From: an uncultured Paracoccaceae bacterium
Lineage (GTDB): Bacteria; Pseudomonadota; Alphaproteobacteria; Rhodobacterales; Rhodobacteraceae
Length of the DNA: 64,000 nt
Assembly (NCBI GenBank): GCA_947503965.1
Contig: CANNFU010000013.1
Coordinates: 29,970-93,969, forward strand
Direction: 5' to 3'
Within the stretch, counting starts at the first letter, position 1. Every line of letters begins with the position of its first letter. Made by a program: the position numbers and the translations under genes. The notes beneath the pieces were generated by a model. It was not told the origin of the DNA and made no database searches. It was given only the letters and a program-made list of their open reading frames with translations. Shown here piece after piece: positions 34,053 to 42,332 of the stretch.

Positions 34053-35282
34053 ATGGATCTAGGACAGACAGAACGGCTGAAACCCGTTCTTGCCGAAGTA
34101 AAGGCGATGATCACCGATGAAATCGCGCCGTTAGACGATGAATTTCTGGCGGAAGTGAGCGTGGGTGACCGCTGGAGCTTTACTGCAAGACAGACTGAGA
34201 TTCTTGAAGGTCTGAAAGCCAAGGCGCAGGATAGGGGCCTGTGGAATTTCTGGGACACGTTCCGCGATGGCCCGCAACTGAACACCGTCGAATACGCCTA
34301 TCTGGCCGAGGAAATGGGCAAAAGCCATCTGGCGGCAGAGGTTTTCAACTGCAACGCGCCGGATACGGGCAATATGGAGGTTTTCGCACGCTACGGTACC
34401 GACGCCATGAAAGAACAATGGCTGAAACCGCTGATGGATGGCAAAATCCGGTCAGCCTATCTGATGACCGAACCGGATGTGGCAAGCTCTGACGCGACAA
34501 ATATCGCCATGCGCTGCGAACGCGACGACGATCATTATGTGCTGAATGGGCAGAAATGGTGGGCCACTGGCGCGGGTGATCCGCGTTGTGCCGTTCACAT
34601 CGTGATGGTGCGCACGAGCTATGACGGACCCAAGCATCAACAGCATGCGATGATCGTGGTCCCTGCCGATACGCCCGGTATCGAAAAGCTGCGCGCGATG
34701 GAGGTTTACGGCCATGATGATGCCCCGCATGGGCACATGCATTTCCGGTATTCAGACGTCCGCGTACCTGCGGAAAACCTGTTGCTTGGTGAAGGGCGTG
34801 GGTTTGAGATTGCACAAGGTCGGTTGGGACCAGGCCGCATCCACCACTGTATGCGCGCCATCGGGCAGGCGGAAAAGGCGCTGGAATTGCTCTGCCAACG
34901 GGCCATCGCGCGCGAGGCTTTCGGCAAGCCTCTCGCACAACTGGGCGAAAACTTCGATCTGATTGCAGAAGCACGGATGGAGATCGAACAAGCCCGCCTG
35001 CTATGCCTGAAAGCCGCGTGGATGATGGATCAGGGTGATAAACGTGCCGCCGCCCCTTGGATCAGTCAGATCAAGGTGGTCGCACCGCAAGTCGCCCTGA
35101 AGGTCACCGATATGGCGATCCAGATGCACGGGGCCGCGGGCGTGTCACAGGACACCCCGCTTGCGCGGCAATGGACGCACCTGCGGACACTTCGACTGGC
35201 CGATGGACCGGACGCGGTGCATCGCAGGCAGGTGGCAAGGGCCGAGCTTGCGCCCTATGTCGCAGGGCAAAACAGCTCATAA
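34053..35282 (+). CDS. Acyl-CoA dehydrogenase family protein (ACAD10/11-like)
   Basis: 409-residue flavoprotein of the acyl-CoA dehydrogenase family. Typical motifs: MTEPDVASSDATNIAMRCERDDD, YVLNGQKWWATGAGDPRC, LGPGRIHHCMRAIGQAEKAL and MAIQMHGAAGVSQDTPLARQW. The ATG at 34053 has GGGAGGG upstream. Together with the divergent kinase it probably handles hydroxy fatty acids or related acyl-CoAs. Its 3' end overlaps the convergent bigR-like gene by 28 bases. Confidence 0.9.
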   Translation: MDLGQTERLKPVLAEVKAMITDEIAPLDDEFLAEVSVGDRWSFTARQTEILEGLKAKAQDRGLWNFWDTFRDGPQLNTVEYAYLAEEMGKSHLAAEVFNCNAPDTGNMEVFARYGTDAMKEQWLKPLMDGKIRSAYLMTEPDVASSDATNIAMRCERDDDHYVLNGQKWWATGAGDPRCAVHIVMVRTSYDGPKHQQHAMIVVPADTPGIEKLRAMEVYGHDDAPHGHMHFRYSDVRVPAENLLLGEGRGFEIAQGRLGPGRIHHCMRAIGQAEKALELLCQRAIAREAFGKPLAQLGENFDLIAEARMEIEQARLLCLKAAWMMDQGDKRAAAPWISQIKVVAPQVALKVTDMAIQMHGAAGVSQDTPLARQWTHLRTLRLADGPDAVHRRQVARAELAPYVAGQNSS

Positions 35283-35572
35283 ATCTTTTCAAGCAGTGGC
35301 CGCACGCGCGGATCAGACAACCGGTAACGCATGCTGCGCCCATTGCGATCACAGCTGACCAGCCCCTCTGCCCGCAACCGCAAAAGCTGCCCCGACACAT
35401 AGGATTGGCTGGCGCCCAATGCGTCCTGCAACTCCCCCACGGTCTTATCGCCGGGCACAAGTGCGCAAAGAAGACGCAGCCTGCCGGGATTGGACAACCC
35501 TTTCAGGACGCCGGCCGCTTCTTCGGCTGCCGCATCCATCTGGTCAATCAGCTCTGTCAGTTCATCAGTCAT
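35255..35572 (-). CDS. bigR: BigR/SqrR-type persulfide-sensing ArsR repressor
   Basis: 105-residue winged-helix repressor. Cys36 and Cys102 occupy positions matching the redox pair of BigR/SqrR that forms a polysulfide bridge; a third, Cys74, is extra. The recognition helix region is SQSYVSGQLLRLRAEGL. It is divergent from a persulfide dioxygenase-like gene, with a near-perfect operator palindrome between. Its 3' end overlaps the acyl-CoA dehydrogenase gene by 28 bases. Confidence 0.88.
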   Translation of the reverse strand: MTDELTELIDQMDAAAEEAAGVLKGLSNPGRLRLLCALVPGDKTVGELQDALGASQSYVSGQLLRLRAEGLVSCDRNGRSMRYRLSDPRVRPLLEKIYELFCPAT

Positions 35573-35599
35573 AACTCAGCTATATCGCAGGACCGAAAA

Positions 35600-35617
35600 C
35601 ATTCCAATATTGAAATG
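35600..35617 (+). promoter_or_regulatory. Probable BigR operator
   Basis: CATTCCAATATTGAAATG is an 18-base dyad with 16 of 18 positions symmetric, lying midway between the divergent bigR and blh starts. The AT-rich ATT...AAT pattern agrees with known BigR/SqrR sites. Confidence 0.65.
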
Positions 35618-35658
35618 TATCAGAAATGCGCTTACTGTCGTGGCAAAGGAGAATCGCC

Positions 35659-36522
35659 ATGACCCCTATTGTGAAAGCCTTCTTCGACGAAGCCACCAAC
35701 ACTGTGTCCTATGTCGTTCGGGAACCGGAAGGCCGGACATGCGCCATCATCGATAGTGTTCTGGATTATGATCAGGCTGCCGGGCGCACGGATACGTCCT
35801 CTGCCGATCGCATCATTGAATGGATCAAGGCCGAAGACCTGCAAGTCGCTTGGATATTGGAAAGCCATGTACATGCCGACCATCTGTCAGCCGCGCCTTA
35901 TCTTCAGGACCATTTGGGCGGGCAAATCGGCATCGGGCATAACATCACTGTGGTTCAGGACACCTTTGGCAAGGTGTTTAACGAAGGGACCGAATTTCAG
36001 CGCGATGGGTCACAATTTGATGCCCTGTTTCGTGAGGGTGACAGTTTCCATATCGGCCAGATGCGCGCCGACGTGCTGCATACGCCCGGCCACACGCCTG
36101 CATGTCTGACTTACGTCATCGGTGATGCAGCCTTTGTCGGTGATACGCTTTTCATGCCTGATTTCGGCACAGCGCGCTGTGATTTCCCCGGTGGATCAGC
36201 CGAGGACCTGTATGCATCCATCCAGAAAATCCTGTCATTGCCGGACGAAACACGCATCTTCGTCGGTCACGACTACAAGGCACCGGGCCGTGACGAATTC
36301 GCCTGGGAAACCACCGTGGGTGAGCAAAAGGCGCTGAATGTGCATATCGGCGCAGGCCGCCCGATGGAAGAATTTGTGGCCATGCGCCAGAAACGCGACG
36401 CCGGGCTCGGAATGCCGCGCCTGATCCTGCCATCGCTGCAAACCAATATGCGCGCGGGACACTTCCCCGAACCCGAAGATAACGGACAACGCTATTTCAA
36501 GGTCCCGATCAACGGGCTTTAA
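35659..36522 (+). CDS. Persulfide dioxygenase-like MBL-fold hydrolase (Blh/ETHE1-type)
   Basis: 287-residue metallo-beta-lactamase-fold protein; ETHE1-type members oxidise glutathione persulfide to sulfite. The iron/metal motif is SHVHADHLSAAPYL (HxHxDH), with further ligands in HTPGHTPACLTYVIGD and GHDYKAPGR. AAAGGAGA precedes the ATG at 35659. It is divergent from bigR and followed by two YeeE/YedE genes and a DUF442-like gene. Confidence 0.88.
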   Translation: MTPIVKAFFDEATNTVSYVVREPEGRTCAIIDSVLDYDQAAGRTDTSSADRIIEWIKAEDLQVAWILESHVHADHLSAAPYLQDHLGGQIGIGHNITVVQDTFGKVFNEGTEFQRDGSQFDALFREGDSFHIGQMRADVLHTPGHTPACLTYVIGDAAFVGDTLFMPDFGTARCDFPGGSAEDLYASIQKILSLPDETRIFVGHDYKAPGRDEFAWETTVGEQKALNVHIGAGRPMEEFVAMRQKRDAGLGMPRLILPSLQTNMRAGHFPEPEDNGQRYFKVPINGL

Positions 36523-36543
36523 CCATCAACAAACGGGAAAACC

Positions 36544-36969
36544 ATGCAAAGTGATTGGATCATGGGCCTTCTTGGCGGGGGGCTGATTGGCACGGCCGCC
36601 GCCATCCTCCTCCTTGTCAACGGACGGATCATGGGGGCATCCGGCATCATCGGCGGTCTGGTCGATGGCAGCGGACGCAGCGACTGGACAGAACGCGTCG
36701 CGTTTCTTGGGGGTCTGATTATCGCGCCCGGCATTGTTGCTCTGATGATGGGTGGTGCGAATACGCAGCTGACGAATAACTTCGCTGTCATCATCGTCGC
36801 GGGTCTGCTGGTCGGTGTGGGAACGCGGTTGGCCAATGGCTGCACATCCGGTCATGGGGTCTGCGGCATCTCGCGCCTATCGCTGCGCGGCATTGTCGCA
36901 ACGGTTTTCTACATCGGCGCGGGCGGTCTGACCGTCATCGTGTTCAAGCATGCTTTGGGGGTGATCTGA
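36544..36969 (+). CDS. YeeE/YedE-family sulfur transport protein, half 1
   Basis: 141-residue membrane protein with four to five hydrophobic segments. The conserved ANGCTSGHGVCGISRLSLRG motif carries the functional cysteines of YeeE/YedE (thiosulfate/sulfur uptake). It overlaps the next half-size gene (TGATG), and the pair probably forms one transporter. Confidence 0.88.
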   Translation: MQSDWIMGLLGGGLIGTAAAILLLVNGRIMGASGIIGGLVDGSGRSDWTERVAFLGGLIIAPGIVALMMGGANTQLTNNFAVIIVAGLLVGVGTRLANGCTSGHGVCGISRLSLRGIVATVFYIGAGGLTVIVFKHALGVI

Positions 36970-37400
36970 TGCGCATTCTGATAGCACTTTTCGTTGGTGC
37001 CCTGTTCGGGTTGGGTCTGCTGATCTCGGGCATGACGGACACGACCAAGGTGCAGGGTTGGCTGGATATCTTTGGCGATTGGGACCCGACGCTGGCATTC
37101 GTCATGGGTGGGGCCATTCTGCCGATGGCATTGGCATGGCATCTGACCAAAGGCCGACAACCGGTTCTGGCAAAAGCATTTCCTGCGCCCCCAAGCCCCA
37201 GTGTCGGAAAGAAACTTGTTATCGGATCAACGCTATTTGGCATGGGATGGGGGCTATCCGGCCTTTGCCCGGGACCCGCCATCGCGTCACTTAGTTTCGG
37301 TGGTGTTGGCGGTGTGGCCTTCGTGACAGCCATGATCGCAGGTATGCTGGTTGCGCCAAAGCTCGGGCACCGTCTGGACGAAATGACTGTCGCTGTCTAA
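36969..37400 (+). CDS. YeeE/YedE-family sulfur transport protein, half 2
   Basis: 143-residue membrane protein (DUF6691-like), partner of the previous half. The motifs LFGLGLLISGMTDTTKVQGWLD and GWGLSGLCPGPAIASL are typical. It has four predicted membrane segments. It is part of the bigR-regulated cluster; a role in moving reduced sulfur species is the family expectation. Confidence 0.88.
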   Translation: MRILIALFVGALFGLGLLISGMTDTTKVQGWLDIFGDWDPTLAFVMGGAILPMALAWHLTKGRQPVLAKAFPAPPSPSVGKKLVIGSTLFGMGWGLSGLCPGPAIASLSFGGVGGVAFVTAMIAGMLVAPKLGHRLDEMTVAV

Positions 37401-37410
37401 AAGGCCAAAT

Positions 37411-37836
37411 ATGGACATCCGAAGACTCAGCCCAACATATTCAGTTTCGCCGCAGATCGCAGTCGAGGATATCCCTGCAATCGCTGCAGCGGGCTTCACG
37501 ACGATTATCTGCAACCGGCCCGATGCCGAGGTTCCGCCAAGCCATCAGGCCGCAGCCATCGAAGCTGCCGCAAAGGATGCAGGACTACAGTTTGTGACGA
37601 TCCCGGTGACACATCAGGGGCTGAACCTTGATATGGTGCATGCGCAAAAGGCCGCAATTGAAGCGTCTTCCGGACCTGCGCTGGCCTATTGCGCATCTGG
37701 AACACGGTCATCAATTGTATGGTCACTTGCGCAAGCGGGCGAGATGGACACCGATGATATCATCGCGGCCACCACAGCGGCTGGATATGATCTTGGCGGT
37801 ATGCGGGGGCAAATCGACGCATTGGCCGGAAGCTAG
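37411..37836 (+). CDS. DUF442/TIGR01244-type sulfur transferase/phosphatase-like protein
   Basis: 141-residue protein of the family often annotated beta-lactamase hydrolase-like, with a protein-tyrosine-phosphatase-like fold. The active-site loop CASGTRS (C-x5-R) is present near residue 94. In some relatives this domain is fused to the MBL dioxygenase; here it is a separate gene in the same cluster. It probably handles persulfide sulfur. Confidence 0.85.
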   Translation: MDIRRLSPTYSVSPQIAVEDIPAIAAAGFTTIICNRPDAEVPPSHQAAAIEAAAKDAGLQFVTIPVTHQGLNLDMVHAQKAAIEASSGPALAYCASGTRSSIVWSLAQAGEMDTDDIIAATTAAGYDLGGMRGQIDALAGS

Positions 37837-37853
37837 AAACGTTTCCTGGGTAT

Positions 37854-38876
37854 TCAGATTTCTGCATCGGCAAGCGCCATGTCGATATCATCACCAACCA
37901 AGTCGATTGCGGGCTCTATAGCTACATCTGGCGTGGGCAAGGAAACATCCGGCTCAGCTTGCGAATTGCTTGCGGACATGGCGGTCAGTTCATCCATCTC
38001 CGGCAACACCTCCGGCTCAATCCGGATGGCGCGTTTTCCACCTGATTGACCCAACCGGGCCTGTCGGATGACCTTACCGTCCAAGGCACGCAACCGCACA
38101 GATGCCACGGTACAACCGGGAAGCGGCAAGACATCACCAACTGCAAGATTCTCCGCCCGGCCAATAGATATCGGGAACCGGCAAAGCTCCGCATCCAGAG
38201 CCATTGGCGCATCTGAAACAGCGGCACGAAACGCACTGGACCAATCAATTGTCGGTGACGGTATGTCGACCGGGGGAAGCTGGCGGGTCAGCACTGGCAA
38301 TGCCAAGTCAATCCTGCCCTCACGCTCGCCCGCGCCAAGCGCGACTGTCACCCGCAATGCGCGATATTGCAGGTCTTCAAGCAAAAGACTGGCAGATCGG
38401 GTGGACTGAAGCATTTGCGCAGGTGTGACACCATCCATCCACCCTTCGAATTCTGTGCCCAGCACAGCGATTGGCAGCGCCGTCATCAACCCGTTCAATA
38501 ACGGATCACACATACGTTTGTCTGTGTTTGTGGCCGTGCGTATATCGGCCGATTTGTCGCTGACTGCGCCAACCGTCTGCATTTCAAGGACCGCAGCGCG
38601 CAATTGCATATCAACAGCCATCAGACCCGCCAAACCCCCGCCACGCTGCAGGGTCACAAGCATCAGATCGTCAGGTAAGTCAGCCAACATCTCATCCAGT
38701 GACTGGACCGACTCATCGATCGTTTTCACACTCAGGCTTAGGCCCACACTGTCCTGGGCAACCTTGGTCAGTGCGATGCGGACAGCACGCGACGATGTCA
38801 GCGGGCTGTCCGCAACATCCCCCTTCTGCTGCCCCGCCATGCGTCGCAGAATGTCCGTGTGTAATTGATCGGCCAT
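37854..38876 (-). CDS. Orphan FliM/FliN-like SpoA-domain protein
   Basis: 340-residue protein. The start HTDILRRMAGQQKG and the middle resemble a FliM-like core, and a SpoA (FliN C-terminal) domain follows at about residues 245-295 (LAVGDVLPLPGCTVASVRLRALDGKVIRQARLG). The acidic C-terminal tail is unusual. FliM normally sits in a flagellar operon, but no other flagellar gene is visible here. Weak similarity to type III secretion C-ring proteins is possible. Confidence 0.65.
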   Translation of the reverse strand: MADQLHTDILRRMAGQQKGDVADSPLTSSRAVRIALTKVAQDSVGLSLSVKTIDESVQSLDEMLADLPDDLMLVTLQRGGGLAGLMAVDMQLRAAVLEMQTVGAVSDKSADIRTATNTDKRMCDPLLNGLMTALPIAVLGTEFEGWMDGVTPAQMLQSTRSASLLLEDLQYRALRVTVALGAGEREGRIDLALPVLTRQLPPVDIPSPTIDWSSAFRAAVSDAPMALDAELCRFPISIGRAENLAVGDVLPLPGCTVASVRLRALDGKVIRQARLGQSGGKRAIRIEPEVLPEMDELTAMSASNSQAEPDVSLPTPDVAIEPAIDLVGDDIDMALADAEI

Positions 38877-38920
38877 TGATCCGTCACCAAGATTTGTTCC
38901 GCACTTTAGCGAAACATTGG

Positions 38921-41617
38921 TTACGTTTCCGCTAACACCGCCCCCATCTTCGCCTTGGGCAGGGTCACCCGGAATGCGGCCCCCTTGGCGCGACGCACAT
39001 AATCTACATCACCGCCCAAGCGGTGCATAATCTCGCGACAGATGGCAAGGCCCAGCCCAGCGCCGCCCGCCTTGGATTGATCGGACACGCGCGAAAATTT
39101 TTCGAAGATCAACTGCTCATTTTCAGGTGCGATGCCACTGCCGTTATCGACAAAATCAACGTAATAGTCATTTGGGGTTCTGCTCACCTCAATCGTCAGT
39201 TCCGGCGCCGTCGCATCGCAATATTTGCGCGCATTCGAAATCAGATTGATAAAGACCTGCACCAGGCGATCCAAGTCGGCTGAGAGCATAACAGCCTCTT
39301 CATTGCGGTTGCGCACAATCTTCAGATCACTGTCATGCAGCCCGGCCGCCCCAATTGCCCGATCCAAAAGTGCGGACAGATCGCCGGTCTGTTCATTCAG
39401 AACCACCTGCCCGTTCTCCAGCACAGACAGGTCCAGCAGATCATCCAGCAAACGGGTCAGCCGAATAGCCTCATCATGGATAATCCCGGCATAGCGTCCC
39501 TGTTCGGCCGCCGACATATCCCCATCACGCAGGATCTCTGAAAATGACCGGATCGACGTCATGGGCGTGCGCAATTCATGACTGATTTGGCTCAGGAATG
39601 CGTCCTTTTGGACGGAAAGCGCTGTCAGTTTGGCATTGGCATCCCGCAACGCGCGCGCTGTGCGCTCTTGCTCTGCCGATTTTGCTTCCAGCCTGTTTGA
39701 GTATTCGAGGATCTGCGCCGCCTCATCCGCGACGGCAATCAGATCTTCCACCGATACAACACTGCCGCCGGTCAACTGGCCAATCATCGCATGCGCGGTG
39801 GCAGCCCCCACTGATCCGGCAAGCTCGCGCTCTAGCCGTTCGATAAACTCTGGCGTGGTTTCAGGCAGATATCCGGTCAGTCCCTGCCGCTCAGCCTCGC
39901 GTTCGAAAATCGCCTGTGCCTCACGGCCACCTAGAATGCGTTGTGACATCACCAACAGATCCTCGGCGGCTGCCGCCGCACGGGTCCACGCAGGTGCGGC
40001 GACAGACCGTTCAAAGACGTTCACAAACTGCGCACCTTGAAGACGCTCCAGCGGTGCCGGAAAACTGAGCAAGGAACCCAAAATCAGCATGCCGGAATTC
40101 AGCAGCATCGACCATAGGATGCCGTGAACAAGCGGGTCCAGACCGGTGATGCCAAACAACGCTTGTGGCCGCAGCCATTCAATCCCCCAAGGGCCAAAGT
40201 CCATGATCGATTGGCTGATGACCGCGCCGGCACCAAAACTGGGCAAGAACAGGGTCCAGGTCCAGATGATCAGGCCAGTCACCAACCCACAGGCCGCACC
40301 GACGCGCGTGGCGCCGCGCCAGAATATGCCACCGACCAAAGCAGGCAACACCTGCACGGTGCCGGTAAACGACACCAGACCAATCGCGGCCAATGCGGTC
40401 CCCCCGCCCGACATCCGGTAGTAAATGAAGCCAAGCGCAAGCACCCCGGCAATCGACAGACGCCGCGCCAGCAGAATGACGTGCCGGACATCGCCTGACA
40501 TCATGGCCTGCCGATTGCTTTGCAGATTCAGCCAGACCGGAACGACAATGTGGTTCGACACCATGGTCGCCAAAGCGATCGCCGCAACAATCACCATCGA
40601 GGTGGCGGATGAAAACCCACCGAGGAACGACAAGACCGCCAAACCATCCTGTCCCTGCGCCAGTGGCACGGTCAGCACGAACAGGTCCGGATTGCTGCCA
40701 GCCGGAAGCAGGTCCAGCCCGACCACCGCAATCGGGACGACAAAGAGGCTCATCAAAAACAGATAAAGCGGGAACGCCCAGCTTGCGACGCGCAGGTGCC
40801 GTTCGTCAGCATTCTCGACAACGAGGACCTGAAACATGCGCGGCAAACATAAAAACGCCGCCGCAGACAGGAAAATCAAGCTGATCCAACGCCCATGATC
40901 CTGATCCCAAAGCGTGATATCAGAGTTGTCGATCCGGTTGAGCATCTCAGCCGGTCCACCGGCCACACCCCAAACGACGAAAACACCAACGGCAAGCAAG
41001 GCAAGCAGCTTCACCACAGCCTCGACCGCGATGGCCATGACGATGCCATGGTGGCGTTCGTTGACGTCAAGGTTGCGCGTGCCGAACAAGATCGTAAAGA
41101 CCGCCAGACCCACAGCGACCCACATGGCGGTTGCATTGAAATCTGACCGGTCCCAAGATTCGGCTCCGGACTGCGCAAAGACCGCGAATGACAAGGTGAC
41201 AGATTGCAATTGCAGGGCAATGTAGGGTGTTGCTGCAACGACGGAAATCACTGTCACGACAACGCCCAGTAACGTCGATTTCCCGAAACGAGACGAAATG
41301 AGGTCCGCGATAGATGTCAGGCGCTGCGACCGCCCGATCCGCACAAGACGGCGCAAAATCCACCACCAGCCGACCATCACAAGCGTCGGCCCCAGATAGA
41401 TCGTCACAAATTCAAGCCCTGATCGGGCCGCGTAGCCAACAGCGCCGTAAAATGTCCAGGCGGTGCAATAAATGCTCAGCGACAGCGTGTAGATCAAAGG
41501 CGATTGCAACCAATCGGAATGCCCTGCGGCTGCGCGACGCTCGGCCAGAAAGGCAACGGAAAACAGAATTGCGACATAACTGAGTGCGGCAAAGATCAGA
41601 ACGTTGAACGGGACCAT
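38921..41617 (-). CDS. Sodium:solute symporter-type sensor histidine kinase (CbrA-like)
   Basis: 898-residue hybrid. Residues 1 to ~540 form a 13-segment sodium/solute symporter-like membrane domain. A linker follows, then a histidine kinase with H-box SHELRTPMTSIRSF (His near 684), N-box INLISNARKYC, G1 DNGSGIAPENEQLIFEKFSR and G2 GGAGLGLAICREIMH. It couples nutrient sensing or transport to phosphorylation. The stop of the small membrane gene overlaps its ATG (TAATG), and a receiver protein is encoded just upstream. Confidence 0.9.
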   Translation of the reverse strand: MVPFNVLIFAALSYVAILFSVAFLAERRAAAGHSDWLQSPLIYTLSLSIYCTAWTFYGAVGYAARSGLEFVTIYLGPTLVMVGWWWILRRLVRIGRSQRLTSIADLISSRFGKSTLLGVVVTVISVVAATPYIALQLQSVTLSFAVFAQSGAESWDRSDFNATAMWVAVGLAVFTILFGTRNLDVNERHHGIVMAIAVEAVVKLLALLAVGVFVVWGVAGGPAEMLNRIDNSDITLWDQDHGRWISLIFLSAAAFLCLPRMFQVLVVENADERHLRVASWAFPLYLFLMSLFVVPIAVVGLDLLPAGSNPDLFVLTVPLAQGQDGLAVLSFLGGFSSATSMVIVAAIALATMVSNHIVVPVWLNLQSNRQAMMSGDVRHVILLARRLSIAGVLALGFIYYRMSGGGTALAAIGLVSFTGTVQVLPALVGGIFWRGATRVGAACGLVTGLIIWTWTLFLPSFGAGAVISQSIMDFGPWGIEWLRPQALFGITGLDPLVHGILWSMLLNSGMLILGSLLSFPAPLERLQGAQFVNVFERSVAAPAWTRAAAAAEDLLVMSQRILGGREAQAIFEREAERQGLTGYLPETTPEFIERLERELAGSVGAATAHAMIGQLTGGSVVSVEDLIAVADEAAQILEYSNRLEAKSAEQERTARALRDANAKLTALSVQKDAFLSQISHELRTPMTSIRSFSEILRDGDMSAAEQGRYAGIIHDEAIRLTRLLDDLLDLSVLENGQVVLNEQTGDLSALLDRAIGAAGLHDSDLKIVRNRNEEAVMLSADLDRLVQVFINLISNARKYCDATAPELTIEVSRTPNDYYVDFVDNGSGIAPENEQLIFEKFSRVSDQSKAGGAGLGLAICREIMHRLGGDVDYVRRAKGAAFRVTLPKAKMGAVLAET

Positions 41618-41889
41618 TAGTCCGCGCTGTCCGATTGCGCCGCCGTATCATCATCCTGCAACCGATTGATGATAAGGGCGCTGAGGCCAATCAAAACAAC
41701 CCAGACACCAAACACGTAAATCAGCGCATGGGCATTGGACACACCCGCACCATCATCATCGCCCCAAAGCAACGGAATAGCCCACAAGACTGCCCCCATT
41801 ATGGGAAGCAGTCGCGCCGCATCGGTCAGCCTGCGTTGCTTGTAACTGGCCCGCTCCAGAAAAATCGGCGTTTTGGGTGGACCGCTCAT
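41617..41889 (-). CDS. Small membrane protein coupled to the symporter-kinase
   Basis: 90-residue protein with two predicted membrane helices (about 27-43 and 56-77) and an acidic tail. It overlaps the receiver gene upstream (ATGA) and the kinase gene downstream. Small accessory proteins precede some sodium/solute symporters, so an accessory role is plausible but unproven. Confidence 0.75.
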   Translation of the reverse strand: MSGPPKTPIFLERASYKQRRLTDAARLLPIMGAVLWAIPLLWGDDDGAGVSNAHALIYVFGVWVVLIGLSALIINRLQDDDTAAQSDSAD

Positions 41890-42254
41890 GCCTCCATCAG
41901 GCTGCGGACATGGTCGCGCACATCTGAATTGGAAAACGGCTTGGTCATGAAATGATTGGCCCCCAGACGCAGGGCCAATTCGCGATCCTTCTCCTGCCCA
42001 CGTGCGGTCAGCATCATGACCGGGATATCCTTGGACGCCGTATGGTTTCGTAAATCGCGCAGGATATCAAAACCGCTGCGCCCGGGCAGCATCACATCCA
42101 GTATGATCATATCCGGCGGCATTTTTGCGATCTTATCCATCGCCGTTTCACCATCCTCATGCGTGTGCACGGTCCAGCCATCACGCGACAAAATGAAACT
42201 GATCGCCTCGATGATGTTCGGCTCATCCTCGATCAGAAGGACACGTTTGCCCAT
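41886..42254 (-). CDS. Single-domain response regulator
   Basis: 122-residue CheY-like receiver. Acidic pocket Glu9-Asp10-Glu11 (LLIEDEPN), phospho-acceptor Asp53 (MIILDVMLPG), MLTARG switch and TKPF lysine are all present. There is no output domain. It is translationally coupled to the small membrane and kinase genes and is the obvious phosphorylation partner. Confidence 0.93.
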   Translation of the reverse strand: MGKRVLLIEDEPNIIEAISFILSRDGWTVHTHEDGETAMDKIAKMPPDMIILDVMLPGRSGFDILRDLRNHTASKDIPVMMLTARGQEKDRELALRLGANHFMTKPFSNSDVRDHVRSLMEA

Positions 42255-42332
42255 CTCATCGTCTCCCTCTTCCCTTACCGTTCGCAGGAACGGCCTCCCT
42301 ATCGCCGACTATCAGCGCATTCGGTCGATCTG

